From NCBI GenBank assembly GCA_017517385.1, contig JAFWZG010000023.1, forward strand, positions 1-48,588: 48,588 nucleotides of DNA, read 5' to 3'. Below, piece after piece: positions 33,774 to 40,720 of the stretch (position 1 is its first letter; each line of letters begins with the position of its first letter). Below the pieces are notes generated by a model that made no database searches, was not told the DNA's origin, and saw only the letters and a program-made list of their open reading frames with translations. Origin of the DNA: Akkermansia sp. (lineage in GTDB: Bacteria > Verrucomicrobiota > Verrucomicrobiia > Verrucomicrobiales > Akkermansiaceae). The position numbers and the translations under genes were made by a program.

Positions 33774-33998
33774 CTAAACTTGTCTATCATAATTTGTAAC
33801 TCGTCTATTCACATTGTACTCCAGCGACTCCGCCAGACTCCGCACCTGCCCCAGTAGAGCATGAGCCTCCACCAGCATCGCACACTTGTTGCCCTCATTG
33901 GCCGCAGCCAGCAGGCGAGTAGCAGCACCACTCACCCGTCTGGCCTCATCCAAATACAGCACCTCGATATTAGAACCCGAGCTCTTCACCACCTTCAT
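33774..33998 (-). CDS. Hypothetical helical protein (74 aa)
   Basis: ATG at 33998 lies inside the end of the OB-fold gene (28-base overlap), after AAGGGAGAACG. A short strand (SNIEVLYLDEARRV) is followed by two helices (ATRLLAAANEGNKCAMLVEA, LGQVRSLAESLEYNVNRRV). Not recognised. Confidence 0.58.
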   Translation of the reverse strand: MKVVKSSGSNIEVLYLDEARRVSGAATRLLAAANEGNKCAMLVEAHALLGQVRSLAESLEYNVNRRVTNYDRQV

Positions 33999-34329
33999 AG
34001 CGTTCTCCCTTCCGTTGCACAGTCAACCCCTTCAAGCGCAGGCGAACCGCATAGCGCTGCCGACCATACCGGTCCACATAACTACGCCCGCTCACCCAAC
34101 CGCTCGCGCTCACCACATCACCGGTGCCCAACTTCGTAGCCTCCCCAGCCATCTTCATCCAAGCCTCCACCTCCACGATACTCAACTGCGAATTGCCCGC
34201 ACGATCCGCAGGCAACCTCACCTCCAGCAGCACGTCCGCGTACGGCTTCTCCGAACCGGCTACAAACTTGTAGCAAAGCTCCGGAGCCTGCACCACCCGC
34301 GCCCCCTCAAAATGAAACGTCGAACTCAT
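33970..34329 (-). CDS. OB-fold single-stranded DNA-binding protein (119 aa)
   Basis: Protects ssDNA during replication and annealing. Typical pattern: strand ADVLLEVRLPADRAGNSQLS, helix VEAWMKMAGEATKLGTGD, then the diagnostic VVSASGWVSGRSYVDRYGRQ-RYAVRLRLKGL (G..V...G......Y.D..G..R....L). There is no long acidic C-terminal tail like bacterial SSB (the tail is RYEGGEELGF). It sits with the RecT-like and nuclease genes, which supports a recombination role. Confidence 0.75.
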   Translation of the reverse strand: MSSTFHFEGARVVQAPELCYKFVAGSEKPYADVLLEVRLPADRAGNSQLSIVEVEAWMKMAGEATKLGTGDVVSASGWVSGRSYVDRYGRQRYAVRLRLKGLTVQRKGERYEGGEELGF

Positions 34330-34339
34330 AACTTAAAAT

Positions 34340-34408
34340 TCATAACTCGCCTGTCTCGGCGTAGAAAGCAGCCCGCCAGGGCTGACTCGAAGCCGGATAA
34401 CTCGTACT
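34340..34408 (-). repeat. Intergenic hairpin element E1 of the TTTACGA family
   Basis: Between the nuclease and OB-fold genes: TCATAACTCGC at the start and GGATAACTCGTA at the end enclose GC-rich inverted arms (CAGCCC-GCCA-GGGCTG). It resembles E2 and E3 in flanks and layout but is more diverged. Confidence 0.55.
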
Positions 34409-34411
34409 TTC

Positions 34412-35524
34412 TTACTGCTTCTCCTTGATGGTTCCCGCCGTGCACTTCACTGAGCCGAACTCCGCCAGCGCCTCACGCAGCCACTCCTTACTCGCCTTCG
34501 TCGTCTGCTTAACACCCTCCGGCGCATGAGCAGTCAGCTTCGCATGCACCAGCGTATCCAATTTCGAGATACTCACCGAGCAGCACTTCGTAAACTCCTC
34601 ACCGGAGATACCCAGCAGCGCATTCAACTGCGAGAAAGCACCGCCGGCATCACCAATCGTAAAGCTCGCCTTACCCGCCCCCAGCTCCAGCCCGGGAATC
34701 TCCACCCCCGCCTCAAGGTCAGCCCTCACCTTCCGCTCAATCGCATCCACATACTTCTTCGCCAGCCTCGCAGCATCCCACGCTCGGCGCCGGTCCTCCA
34801 AGGACCACGCCTCCCAGCGCGTCAGCTCCATACCGGCAGCCTTCTGCACCTGCAAGCCCAGCGCAGGGCAACTCGCCGCTGCCCGGCAATACTTACACTG
34901 CACCTCACCAGGGCACAACTTAGCCCCCGGCTTCGCTGCCTCATCAAGCTTCGCATAAATCCACTGCCTCAGAGCCTTCACATCAGCCCGCGTAAACCGC
35001 GCCAACTTCGGCAGCTTCCTGCACACAAACGGCTGAAGAATCCCCGCATAAACCGTCTGAACCTCAGCAAACTTATCAAACACAGTCAGCGCCTGAGCAT
35101 ACAACTGGCAATTCTGCTCAGCACTCACAACATCCCCTCTCCCGAACTTATAGTCCAGCACCAGAGCCGTATCGCTCCCCACAAACACCACGTCCTCCTG
35201 CGCACTGAACCGCTGGCAAGCATCCCATAAGCGCTCCTCCCTGTACACATCAAAAATCGGCCCAACATACTCCCCAGCCAAATCCACCTCCAACGTCCGG
35301 CACCAAGCCACAGCCTCCGCCTCCTCAGCATCCTCCGGCAGCGTCCCCTCCTCCATGTGCTTATGCAAGCGCGTACCCATCGCAGCAGCCTCACTCTGCT
35401 CACCCTCCGGACACGCCTTTTCTGCAAGCCAACTACCAGGACACAGCACCAACCGCTGCAACCCACTCGCACTCGGCAAACCCTTGCGCACATCCTCCTC
35501 AGTAATAATCTCAGACATAAACAT
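34412..35524 (-). CDS. Cas4/DUF2800-like PD-(D/E)XK nuclease (370 aa)
   Basis: Probable exonuclease partner of the annealing protein. N-terminal GLPSASGLQRLVLCPGSWLA gives the first Cys, GTRLHKHMEEG the conserved H, ALVLDYKFGRGDV the D-x-K catalytic motif with the following Q/Y (NCQLYAQAL), and QCKYCRAAASCPALG the three C-terminal cysteines of a 4Fe-4S cluster, as in Cas4, AddB and DUF2800 proteins. The start is 35524 or 35518; neither has a strong ribosome site. Nuclease activity is inferred from motifs. Confidence 0.78.
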   Translation of the reverse strand: MFMSEIITEEDVRKGLPSASGLQRLVLCPGSWLAEKACPEGEQSEAAAMGTRLHKHMEEGTLPEDAEEAEAVAWCRTLEVDLAGEYVGPIFDVYREERLWDACQRFSAQEDVVFVGSDTALVLDYKFGRGDVVSAEQNCQLYAQALTVFDKFAEVQTVYAGILQPFVCRKLPKLARFTRADVKALRQWIYAKLDEAAKPGAKLCPGEVQCKYCRAAASCPALGLQVQKAAGMELTRWEAWSLEDRRRAWDAARLAKKYVDAIERKVRADLEAGVEIPGLELGAGKASFTIGDAGGAFSQLNALLGISGEEFTKCCSVSISKLDTLVHAKLTAHAPEGVKQTTKASKEWLREALAEFGSVKCTAGTIKEKQ

Positions 35525-35546
35525 ACTTTCAGAAAAATATCAAAAA

Positions 35547-35610
35547 TCGTAAATCGCTCGTCACGCCAAAGCTCCGATGGAGCGGCGGCGGATAACTTCG
35601 TAAATCGTAC
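35547..35610 (-). repeat. Intergenic hairpin element E2 of the TTTACGA family
   Basis: TCGTAAATCGC-TCGTCACGCC at the left, GGCGGCGGATAACTTCGTAA at the right, with a hairpin GCTCC-GAT-GGAGC in the centre. It lies between the nuclease and the RecT-like gene and is clearly homologous to E3. Confidence 0.65.
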
Positions 35611-35611
35611 C

Positions 35612-36454
35612 TCACACCAGTTGCCCGAACGCAGGCACCGCCTCGCCGCCCACCGGTTCCAGCCCCGGAATATGATCCTGCTGCACCGGCTCCAAGAAAG
35701 CCGGCTTCACCACAGCTTCACGCGGCGTCACATTGCGCATAGCCGGCTCCTCGGCCACCTCCGCCTCGCCATCGGAAATCGCCTGATCCGTCAGGTAATT
35801 GTACAGCCAAGCCTTCGCCTTGCGCTCCGCCTTACCCAGCACAGCATCCTGACTCATCCCCTTATTCACCCGGATAACAAACTCCAACTGCTCACTGATA
35901 GCCTTGCCCTGATACACACAACTCACCTCCACCATCACACGCCCCTCACGCTCCACCTTCTGGTACTGCTCACCATTGCGAGCCGTCCCCATCGTAGAAC
36001 TCTCCGAAATCTCCGCCGGATGGTAAATAAACTTCATATCACGCAGCGCACCCTGCGCACTCAACTGACGAAGCAGGAACGTAAACCCCTCCTTCGTCAC
36101 ATACATATTCCCCCCGATAATGTTGAACTGATTACCCACACACTGCAAGCCCAGCGTAGCAGCATCGATAATGCAATCCCTCACCAACTGCATCGGGTAC
36201 GGCTGATTCACCGTCTCATCCGTACGGAAACCCAGCTTACTGTTCTTTAACTTCAGCAGAGCCTTCATCACCTTCTCGTCCAGCGCCTCGCGCAAATTAG
36301 CCACAGCCATACCATAGGCAATCGCCCTGGTAAAATTACCCTGCACCATCCAAGCGCGCTGAATCTCCGTGCTCAGAGCCTCAAGGTTATTGCCCAGCTC
36401 CGCATTCTTCTGGCTCTTAGTCAGAGTCCCCTGCATATTATTAGTGTCTGTCAT
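35612..36454 (-). CDS. RecT-family ssDNA annealing protein (280 aa)
   Basis: Anneals complementary single strands in phage recombination. The pattern QLVRDCIIDAATLGLQCVGN-QFNIIGGNMYVTKEGFTFLL-R (A..LGL......N..I.....Y..T..G...L.R) and a later ISEQLEFVIRVNKGMSQDAV-LGKAERKAKAWLYNYLTD is that of RecT-type proteins. A Glu/Pro-rich disordered tail ends VPAFGQLV. A Cas4-like nuclease, an SSB-like protein and RusA nearby complete a recombination module. Level of similarity to a defined subfamily cannot be given without a search. Confidence 0.75.
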   Translation of the reverse strand: MTDTNNMQGTLTKSQKNAELGNNLEALSTEIQRAWMVQGNFTRAIAYGMAVANLREALDEKVMKALLKLKNSKLGFRTDETVNQPYPMQLVRDCIIDAATLGLQCVGNQFNIIGGNMYVTKEGFTFLLRQLSAQGALRDMKFIYHPAEISESSTMGTARNGEQYQKVEREGRVMVEVSCVYQGKAISEQLEFVIRVNKGMSQDAVLGKAERKAKAWLYNYLTDQAISDGEAEVAEEPAMRNVTPREAVVKPAFLEPVQQDHIPGLEPVGGEAVPAFGQLV

Positions 36455-36496
36455 AGTCTTGAATCAGTTTAATTGTTAAATCAGAGAACCCACAAA

Positions 36497-36560
36497 TTCG
36501 TAAATCGCTTGTCACGCCGCAGCCCTGCGGGCGCAGGCGGATACTTCGTAACTCGTAAAT
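36497..36560 (-). repeat. Intergenic hairpin element E3 of the TTTACGA family
   Basis: TCGTAAATCGC-TTGTCACGCC at the left and GGCGGATACTTCGTAACTCG at the right enclose nested stems (CGCC/GGCG and GCCC-TGC-GGGC). The rest of 36455-36708 holds no gene that I accept. Confidence 0.65.
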
Positions 36561-36708
36561 CCCCCTAATCCCTGCCGGTGGCACCGACCCACCGCACGCG
36601 ACCATTACCACTAGCTCTCTCATCGCGTAGCCCAGGCACAGGGCAAATAATGCACCACTTTTTCCCTCCGGGCAGGTGCGCCATCCCGGCTTCAACTATG
36701 ACAGGAAA

Positions 36709-37530
36709 CTACCTCATGCACAGCACCTCAAACGGCGACTTACGCACCGTACCCTCATAAACATCGCAGTCCGGCAACTTCTCACGCAGATGGTCAGCCA
36801 CATCCTTCACAGCATTATTCTGCGGCACATCCGGGCGAATCAGCTCATAGCGCAGCTTCAGCGACTTCTCCTCCTTATCAATACGCACCTTCAAGCGAGC
36901 CTTCACCTCATACGTCGTCATCGCCTCAGCACCCCTAAGCACCGGCAAATGCAGCACAAACTCCTTCGGCAGAGCCATATCCCGGTTCGCACCCGTCTTC
37001 TGCTCCTGGTAACTCACACAAGTCTGACCATCCGCCCCTCTGTAACTACGGCTGAACTCCACCGAACTCTTCTGACGGAAATTCGCCACCAAATCCAGCA
37101 ACTCCACACCGCACGGCTCCTGAATCACCGCCTCCTGCTCCTCCAGGAAATCACAGAACTCCTCCTGCGACATCCAGCTGCGATCCTTTCTATCCCACTC
37201 CGACCACTCAGGCGTATGGAAAAACACAAACCTAGCCACATCATCACCCCAACTATCCGGGTTAAAAATCGCCTCAGCCTTCCCCTTGTCAACAAACACC
37301 AACCCGCTCACACCACGGCTCTGCACATAATCAACAAACGTCGGCAGCATCAGCAACTCCACAGACCCCGCAGCACGATACGGCCTGTCAGCATAACGCG
37401 CCAAATCAATCACATTGCAGGAATCGTGGCGAATAGCAGCACGCCCCGGCACCATCTCCTTCGTCATCCCCGGCGTCAGCAAATTCATGCTCATATCACC
37501 GGCCATCTTAACAGTATTATTATCTTCCAT
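36709..37530 (-). CDS. DUF2303 / YfdQ-family phage protein (273 aa)
   Basis: Recognised by family layout: GSVELLMLPTFVDYVQSRGV, VFVDKGKAEAIFNPDSWGDD-VARFVFFHTPEWSEWDRKDR, SWMSQEEFCDFLEEQ, and a C-terminal beta domain with LPKEFVLHLPVLRGAEAMTT-YEVKARLKVRIDKEEKSLKL-RYELIRPD. Family members occur in early regions of many prophages beside RecT-like genes, with no settled function. It is preceded by a dense cluster of TTTACGA repeats (37530-37574). Confidence 0.75.
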   Translation of the reverse strand: MEDNNTVKMAGDMSMNLLTPGMTKEMVPGRAAIRHDSCNVIDLARYADRPYRAAGSVELLMLPTFVDYVQSRGVSGLVFVDKGKAEAIFNPDSWGDDVARFVFFHTPEWSEWDRKDRSWMSQEEFCDFLEEQEAVIQEPCGVELLDLVANFRQKSSVEFSRSYRGADGQTCVSYQEQKTGANRDMALPKEFVLHLPVLRGAEAMTTYEVKARLKVRIDKEEKSLKLRYELIRPDVPQNNAVKDVADHLREKLPDCDVYEGTVRKSPFEVLCMR

Positions 37531-37574
37531 AGTCGTAAATAAAAATTCGTAAATCGTAAATCCAAAATCGTAAA
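37531..37574 (-). repeat. Cluster of TTTACGA heptamers before DUF2303 gene
   Basis: On the minus strand four copies of (A/G)TTTACGA occur in 44 bp. The same heptamer also appears at 39775-39805, in elements E2 and E3, and around the integrase gene. Confidence 0.65.
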
Positions 37575-37931
37575 TCAGCTCACCGTCACCTTACGCGGAG
37601 CGTCAAAATCAAACACCCCCTGCGCAGGATCATCCACACAGAACCGCCCCTGTTCATCCGCATACAGCAACCGCAAGCGCGTCTCCTCCTGAGGAATCGA
37701 GCGACTCAGCGTCGGCTTCACACCCACCTGGCGCTCCTTACCCAGCTTGCTCACAGCAACCTTCAGCGTCAAGTGCCCCTTGCCACCCGTCTCCATCACC
37801 GCAGCAGTCAACTCAGTAATACCCACATCCAACTGCCGCAGCAACTCCGCATCATGCAAATCGCGCAGCGCCTGAAAAAAGCGCTCACCCGCAGGCGCAT
37901 CCGTCGGATTAAGCTTCTTATTCGTAACCAT
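37575..37931 (-). CDS. Hypothetical protein (118 aa)
   Basis: Start at ATG 37931 (MVTNKKLNPTDAPAGERFFQ) because GGAGG lies 8 bases upstream. A helix (ALRDLHDAELLRQLDVGITE) is followed by beta-rich GGKGHLTLKVAVSKLGKERQ and an ending PRKVTVS. Small early prophage protein of a type often near DUF2303 and RecT; not named. Confidence 0.6.
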   Translation of the reverse strand: MVTNKKLNPTDAPAGERFFQALRDLHDAELLRQLDVGITELTAAVMETGGKGHLTLKVAVSKLGKERQVGVKPTLSRSIPQEETRLRLLYADEQGRFCVDDPAQGVFDFDAPRKVTVS

Positions 37932-37944
37932 AACTAGCCCTCCA

Positions 37945-38301
37945 TTAAGCATTCTCAATCTCAAACGCCTTCATCATTGCTTTTCGTGCGGCACTCTCCT
38001 GCATATTCTTCGCCGCCCATTCACCTACCGTACCCCACGCATCCGGATTCAAATTAAACATCCCACGCACCAGCTTGCTGATAGCGCTTGCGCTTAAGCG
38101 GAAAATAGTCGTCACATGCTTATCTGCACCCTCATCCTCATGCCAGCTTAAACAGACCTCCTCATCTGCGACAAATAGAATACCGGGTTTATCCATATCT
38201 ATCTCACCTTTGAGCATTAGCTGCATAATCTCGCTGAACTTCAGCTTCTTGCTATCGCAAGCCACAATGGCCTGCCCGTCATTATTTTGTGTTTCTGTCA
38301 T
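37945..38301 (-). CDS. Hypothetical protein (118 aa)
   Basis: Start at ATG 38301 (MTETQNNDGQAIVACDSKKL). Contains FSEIMQLMLKGEIDMDKPGI, LFVADEEVCLSWHEDEGADK and a helical C-terminus (AWGTVGEWAAKNMQESAARK). First protein gene after the tRNA-like element. Not recognised. Confidence 0.6.
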   Translation of the reverse strand: MTETQNNDGQAIVACDSKKLKFSEIMQLMLKGEIDMDKPGILFVADEEVCLSWHEDEGADKHVTTIFRLSASAISKLVRGMFNLNPDAWGTVGEWAAKNMQESAARKAMMKAFEIENA

Positions 38302-38401
38302 AGTCTTACTTATTTGTTTATTAATTGCGCCGGGCATTTAAAGCCCGCCCGGCAAGGCTACGGACACTACCTTATGAAGTCCACGCCACTCAGCGTAGAA
38401 G

Positions 38402-38477
38402 CCTGTGAGCAGGAATCGAACCTGCGACCTCCGGCTACTAACTTCACCGGCAACTCAACCAACAGAGCATCCACAGA
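38402..38477 (-). tRNA. tRNA-like element with enlarged anticodon loop (identity unassigned)
   Basis: The minus strand folds as a tRNA: acceptor CTGTGG with TCACAG, D-arm GCTC-TGTTGGTT-GAGT with the GG pair, variable loop AGGTC, and a perfect T-arm GCAGG-TTCGATT-CCTGC. The anticodon stem CCGGT/GCCGG (one T-G) closes a loop of 10 bases (GAAGTTAGTA) instead of 7, so the anticodon cannot be read with confidence. CCA is not encoded. It could be a functional variant, a decayed tRNA or a decoy. It stands alone in the gap 38302-38524 of the early operon. Confidence 0.55.
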
Positions 38478-38524
38478 CATATTGCCCATTCCTTTCAAAC
38501 GCCCGGGCCAGGCGGAATCGGGTA

Positions 38525-38836
38525 CTATCTCACAAAAAGCACACAAATCATGCCTAAAAGAAAAACCAGCGCAGCGCTCGCACACCACAGAGAAAACCTC
38601 GCAGCCCTGTGCGCCGCCTCACACCACAGCCCCGCATCATTGCACGCCCGGTTAGCCTCAACCGTATGCCCCGCACAGCGCGTCGCCCAGTCGGCACACT
38701 CTCGCGCATCAGCTTTCACATCGCCGGCTAACTGCTCCATCTTCTCGCACTTAACATCCATCTCCCGGTTAATAATACCGGCCTTCTGGCACAGCATCTC
38801 AAAGCCCGCCCTCTGTTGTTTAATTGTCTGTTTCAT
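38525..38836 (-). CDS. Membrane-anchored coiled-coil protein (103 aa)
   Basis: A helical, Cys- and Lys-rich N-terminal part (MKQTIKQQRAGFEMLCQKAG, CEKMEQLAGDVKADARECAD) leads to a C-terminal transmembrane helix (FSLWCASAALVFLLGMICVL). This is a tail-anchored type of protein. Overlaps the preceding gene by 17 bases. Not recognised. Confidence 0.6.
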   Translation of the reverse strand: MKQTIKQQRAGFEMLCQKAGIINREMDVKCEKMEQLAGDVKADARECADWATRCAGHTVEANRACNDAGLWCEAAHRAARFSLWCASAALVFLLGMICVLFVR

Positions 38837-39050
38837 GATTCAATAAATGAGAAAATATTTTTAAGTACACCCCAGCCCGAACACAGTCCGGCGTCGCACC
38901 CGTCGGCTCCACCAGCCCCGGCGTCGGCTCCGGCACCACCCGAGACTCCCCGAACCTCCGGAAAGCCTCAGCCTGCTCCACCAGCACCCCCGGCAGAACC
39001 ATCAGACCTACCGCACACGTCACAAACGTCAAAATCAATTTCATAACCAT
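38820..39050 (-). CDS. Small exported or membrane protein (about 76 aa)
   Basis: N-terminal hydrophobic helix (MKLILTFVTCAVGLMVLPGV) followed by a Pro/Glu/Val-rich segment (RVVPEPTPGLVEPTGATPDC). The start may be 39050 or 39044; the ribosome site is poor. A cleavable signal peptide is possible (VLVEQAEA-F). Confidence 0.52.
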   Translation of the reverse strand: MVMKLILTFVTCAVGLMVLPGVLVEQAEAFRRFGESRVVPEPTPGLVEPTGATPDCVRAGVYLKIFSHLLNHETDN

Positions 39051-39064
39051 TCGTAGCTTGTAAA

Positions 39065-39268
39065 TCAAAACGTCAGAACACTCTGCAACAACACAGCACG
39101 CCGAAACTGCTTATAATTCACCCGCCGCTGCCCATTCCACACCAGCACCTCCACCTGATGACTCTCAGCCAGCTTATCCAGCAAGCGCTCCATCGTCTTC
39201 CGGTCGCAATCGAACAACCGGCACAAATTCAGCACCCGCACATACTCCGTCTCTTCACTCGTATTCAT
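39065..39268 (-). CDS. Small helix-turn-helix protein, possible excisionase or regulator (67 aa)
   Basis: ATG at 39268 preceded by AAGGAGAGC. The pattern VRVLNLCRLFDCDRKTMERL-LDKLAESHQVEVLVWNGQRR-VNYKQF resembles the MerR/Xis-type winged HTH: helix-turn-helix, hairpin wing and closing helix. Its early position would fit an excisionase, though it is far from the integrase. Tentative. Confidence 0.58.
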   Translation of the reverse strand: MNTSEETEYVRVLNLCRLFDCDRKTMERLLDKLAESHQVEVLVWNGQRRVNYKQFRRAVLLQSVLTF

Positions 39269-39308
39269 ACTCTCAGCTCTCCTTACTTGTTATCGTAAAT
39301 ATATTGGC

Positions 39309-39380
39309 GTCACCTGCTTTCGCTTTGAGCCTCACGGGCGGGAAAATGGACAAACAACCGCCCGTATCGGCACCGGTGAC
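39309..39380. other. Nested inverted repeats in an early intergenic gap
   Basis: Outer arms GTCACC (39309-39314) and GGTGAC (39375-39380) enclose an 8-bp stem ACGGGCGG/CCGCCCGT (39334-39341 with 39358-39365). It lies between two early genes. Could be an RNA element or protein-binding site. Confidence 0.45.
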
Positions 39381-39428
39381 ATAATAGAAACTTGAACCCA
39401 GCTCCTGACCCTGCTACCTTTCTACCCT

Positions 39429-39602
39429 ATGGACAAACAACAACACACAGAACTCATCAGCGCATTGAACAACATCTGCTCCGTCCTCAACGAAATAAAG
39501 AACCAACTCCACGCAGGCATCCGCGTAACCAACCCATCACTCTGTGAAAGCGCAGACAAACTCGGCGCCCTCGTAAAAGCCGTAGAGCAACAGCAGAAGT
39601 AA
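39429..39602 (+). CDS. Possible small helical protein on the plus strand (57 aa)
   Basis: MDKQQHTELISALNNICSVL-NEIKNQLHAGIRVTNPSLCE-SADKLGALVKAVEQQQK reads as a sensible amphipathic protein, unlike its antisense frames. There is no Shine-Dalgarno and no clear promoter. It overlaps the minus-strand gene 39487-39762 by 116 bases, so at least one of the two may be wrong over that stretch. Nearby plus-strand genes of this prophage also lack Shine-Dalgarno sequences. Confidence 0.45.
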   Translation: MDKQQHTELISALNNICSVLNEIKNQLHAGIRVTNPSLCESADKLGALVKAVEQQQK

Positions 39603-39762
39603 CACACAGCAGCCGCTGCTCGTGTCCCCCCACCACCCACAAATCCGTCCCCGCCACCGGGTACGGACCCATGGCGTATTGAAACGACCCATCCGCCATA
39701 TAAACCCTCACATAGCGCAACAGCGCCACAGCCTCCTGCTCAGAAATAATCTTCTTCTCCAT
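39487..39762 (-). CDS. Hypothetical early protein (91 aa)
   Basis: ATG at 39762 is preceded by GAAAGGAGTAG, an excellent ribosome site. The first 50 residues (MEKKIISEQEAVALLRYVRV-YMADGSFQYAMGPYPVAGTD-LWVVGGHEQ) look like a real protein. The last 40 (RLLRGRRVCLRFHRVMGWLR) have the Arg/Leu composition of a shadow frame opposite the plus ORF, so the reading frame may have extended after loss of an earlier stop. Confidence 0.55.
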   Translation of the reverse strand: MEKKIISEQEAVALLRYVRVYMADGSFQYAMGPYPVAGTDLWVVGGHEQRLLCVTSAVALRLLRGRRVCLRFHRVMGWLRGCLRGVGSLFR

Positions 39763-39808
39763 AAAACTACTCCTTTCGTACTTCGTAAATCGTAAATCGT
39801 ACTTTCCA

Positions 39809-40003
39809 TTAGCTCTCCTTCTTCAGCTGCTCTGCCTTCACATACAGCAAACGCGTACCATCAGGGCTCAGCACCAGCTCCGGCACCTCCATACCCACCG
39901 GCTCCACCGCAAGGTACTCGCGCTCCATATTCACATTCCGGCTCGTCACCCTCACCGGCAGCAAATATACCTCGCCCACCTTAACCTCGTTCTGCTCAGC
40001 CAT
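39809..40003 (-). CDS. Small early protein (64 aa)
   Basis: ATG at 40003 (MAEQNEVKVGEVYLLPVRVT) overlaps the previous stop by one base and has AGGAGGGC upstream. Beta-rich small-barrel pattern with REYLAVEPVGMEVPELVLSP-DGTRLLYVKAEQLKK. Not recognised. Confidence 0.65.
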   Translation of the reverse strand: MAEQNEVKVGEVYLLPVRVTSRNVNMEREYLAVEPVGMEVPELVLSPDGTRLLYVKAEQLKKES

Positions 40004-40152
40004 CACTTCTGCCCTCCTTTCTGCGTGTTTTCTACAGGCTTCACTATTGGCCGCAACAGAGCCTCATCCAACTTCATACCAAGCATCGTGGCCCCCACTG
40101 TGGCCAAGGCTAGTAACTTCGGGTTTATCTGTAATTCGTAGGTCATCGACAT
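40003..40152 (-). CDS. First gene of the early leftward operon (49 aa)
   Basis: MSMTYELQINPKLLALATVG-ATMLGMKLDEALLRPIVKPV-ENTQKGGQK, starting at 40152 or 40146. A hydrophobic helix (LLALATVGATMLGMKL) may be membrane-associated. The end QKGGQK is encoded by the next gene's AGAAAGGAGGGCAG. The first operator-like site overlaps its start. Confidence 0.55.
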   Translation of the reverse strand: MSMTYELQINPKLLALATVGATMLGMKLDEALLRPIVKPVENTQKGGQK

Positions 40153-40160
40153 TTTATCTA
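40143..40160. promoter_or_regulatory. Operator-like site 1
   Basis: TCATCGACATTTTATCTA, sharing TCGAC(A/T)TTTTATCTA with site 3. Lies at the beginning of the early leftward operon. Confidence 0.5.
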
Positions 40161-40172
40161 TCCGTTGGCGGT

Positions 40173-40201
40173 ATATTATAGGAAATTTTGCGACACGTCA
40201 A
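40173..40201 (-). promoter_or_regulatory. Early leftward promoter
   Basis: On the minus strand TTGACG (40201-40196), 17 bp, TAATAT (40178-40173); a TATAAT at 15 bp spacing overlaps it. It would drive 40152 and the early operon. Confidence 0.7.
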
Positions 40202-40206
40202 GAAAT

Positions 40207-40216
40207 TTATCGATAT
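40207..40216. promoter_or_regulatory. Operator-like site 2
   Basis: TTTATCGATA, with the palindromic TATCGATA core. Placed just upstream of the leftward promoter, at the start of an A/T-only tract to 40239. Confidence 0.45.
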
Positions 40217-40237
40217 TTTTTCTTTTTTTTTATTTTG

Positions 40238-40256
40238 TTTATCGACTTTTTATCTA
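40238..40256. promoter_or_regulatory. Operator-like site 3
   Basis: TTTATCGACTTTTTATCTA, about 9 bp upstream of the repressor -35. Same element as site 1 in direct orientation. Confidence 0.5.
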
Positions 40257-40264
40257 CACAATGC

Positions 40265-40293
40265 TTGACGCATAGTTAATTTGTCTATATAAT
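40265..40293 (+). promoter_or_regulatory. Repressor promoter driving a leaderless mRNA
   Basis: TTGACG (40265-40270), 17 bp, TATAAT (40288-40293), near consensus. The ATG at 40300 lies 7 bases after the -10, so transcription would start at or beside the A of the ATG. Confidence 0.8.
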
Positions 40294-40299
40294 ACGCGC

Positions 40300-40716
40300 A
40301 TGACACTAGACGAAATCAAAACCGCCATGGCAGAGCAAGGGCTCACCCAAGTAGCACTGGCCGAGCAATTAGGTATCTCGAAGGACTCTCTCAACAAAAT
40401 CCTTTCCGGCAAAAACCCCATGACGGATGCCATGCACAACCACATCCGGCTACTGCTCACCCAACCCAGAGAAGCCGTTTTAGTCTACCGGGTCAACATC
40501 AGCGAGGCCAAAGCCACAGAACTCCTTGGCGAAAAAAGCTGCGCAGTAGCGGCAGACCGAGCCATCGCCATAGAAGCCATCATCCACCACAACTTAGCTG
40601 AACTCATTGAACTCGGCAAGACATGCACATGGTCAGCCGAAGAACAAGAATTCCTCGGCATAACCAAGTCCCCGCACCCCGCCACCTACAGCAAAGCCCT
40701 CGACCCCTACGCCTGA
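40300..40716 (+). CDS. Prophage repressor, Cro/CI-type HTH (138 aa)
   Basis: Residues about 5-45 form an XRE-type helix-turn-helix (LTQVALAEQLGISKDSLNKI-LSGKNPMTDAM). The C-terminal part (AVLVYRVNISEAKATELLGE, AAIEAIIHHNLAELIELGKT-like helices) is not a LexA-type S24 peptidase, so cleavage-based induction is not evident. It is divergent from the early leftward operon with three related sites in between, and is probably made from a leaderless transcript. It begins the plus-strand lysogeny block. No Shine-Dalgarno. Confidence 0.82.
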   Translation: MTLDEIKTAMAEQGLTQVALAEQLGISKDSLNKILSGKNPMTDAMHNHIRLLLTQPREAVLVYRVNISEAKATELLGEKSCAVAADRAIAIEAIIHHNLAELIELGKTCTWSAEEQEFLGITKSPHPATYSKALDPYA

Positions 40717-40720
40717 TTTT

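Noticed and set aside
34412..36454. Considered as a CRISPR-Cas locus because of the Cas4-like protein.
   Set aside because: No other cas gene and no array; the neighbours are phage recombination genes, so it is a phage nuclease of the same superfamily.
36441..36695. Open frame of 84 codons on the minus strand between the DUF2303 and RecT-like genes.
   Set aside because: It runs through hairpin element E3, has no good ribosome site, overlaps the RecT start, and the residue composition is not protein-like.
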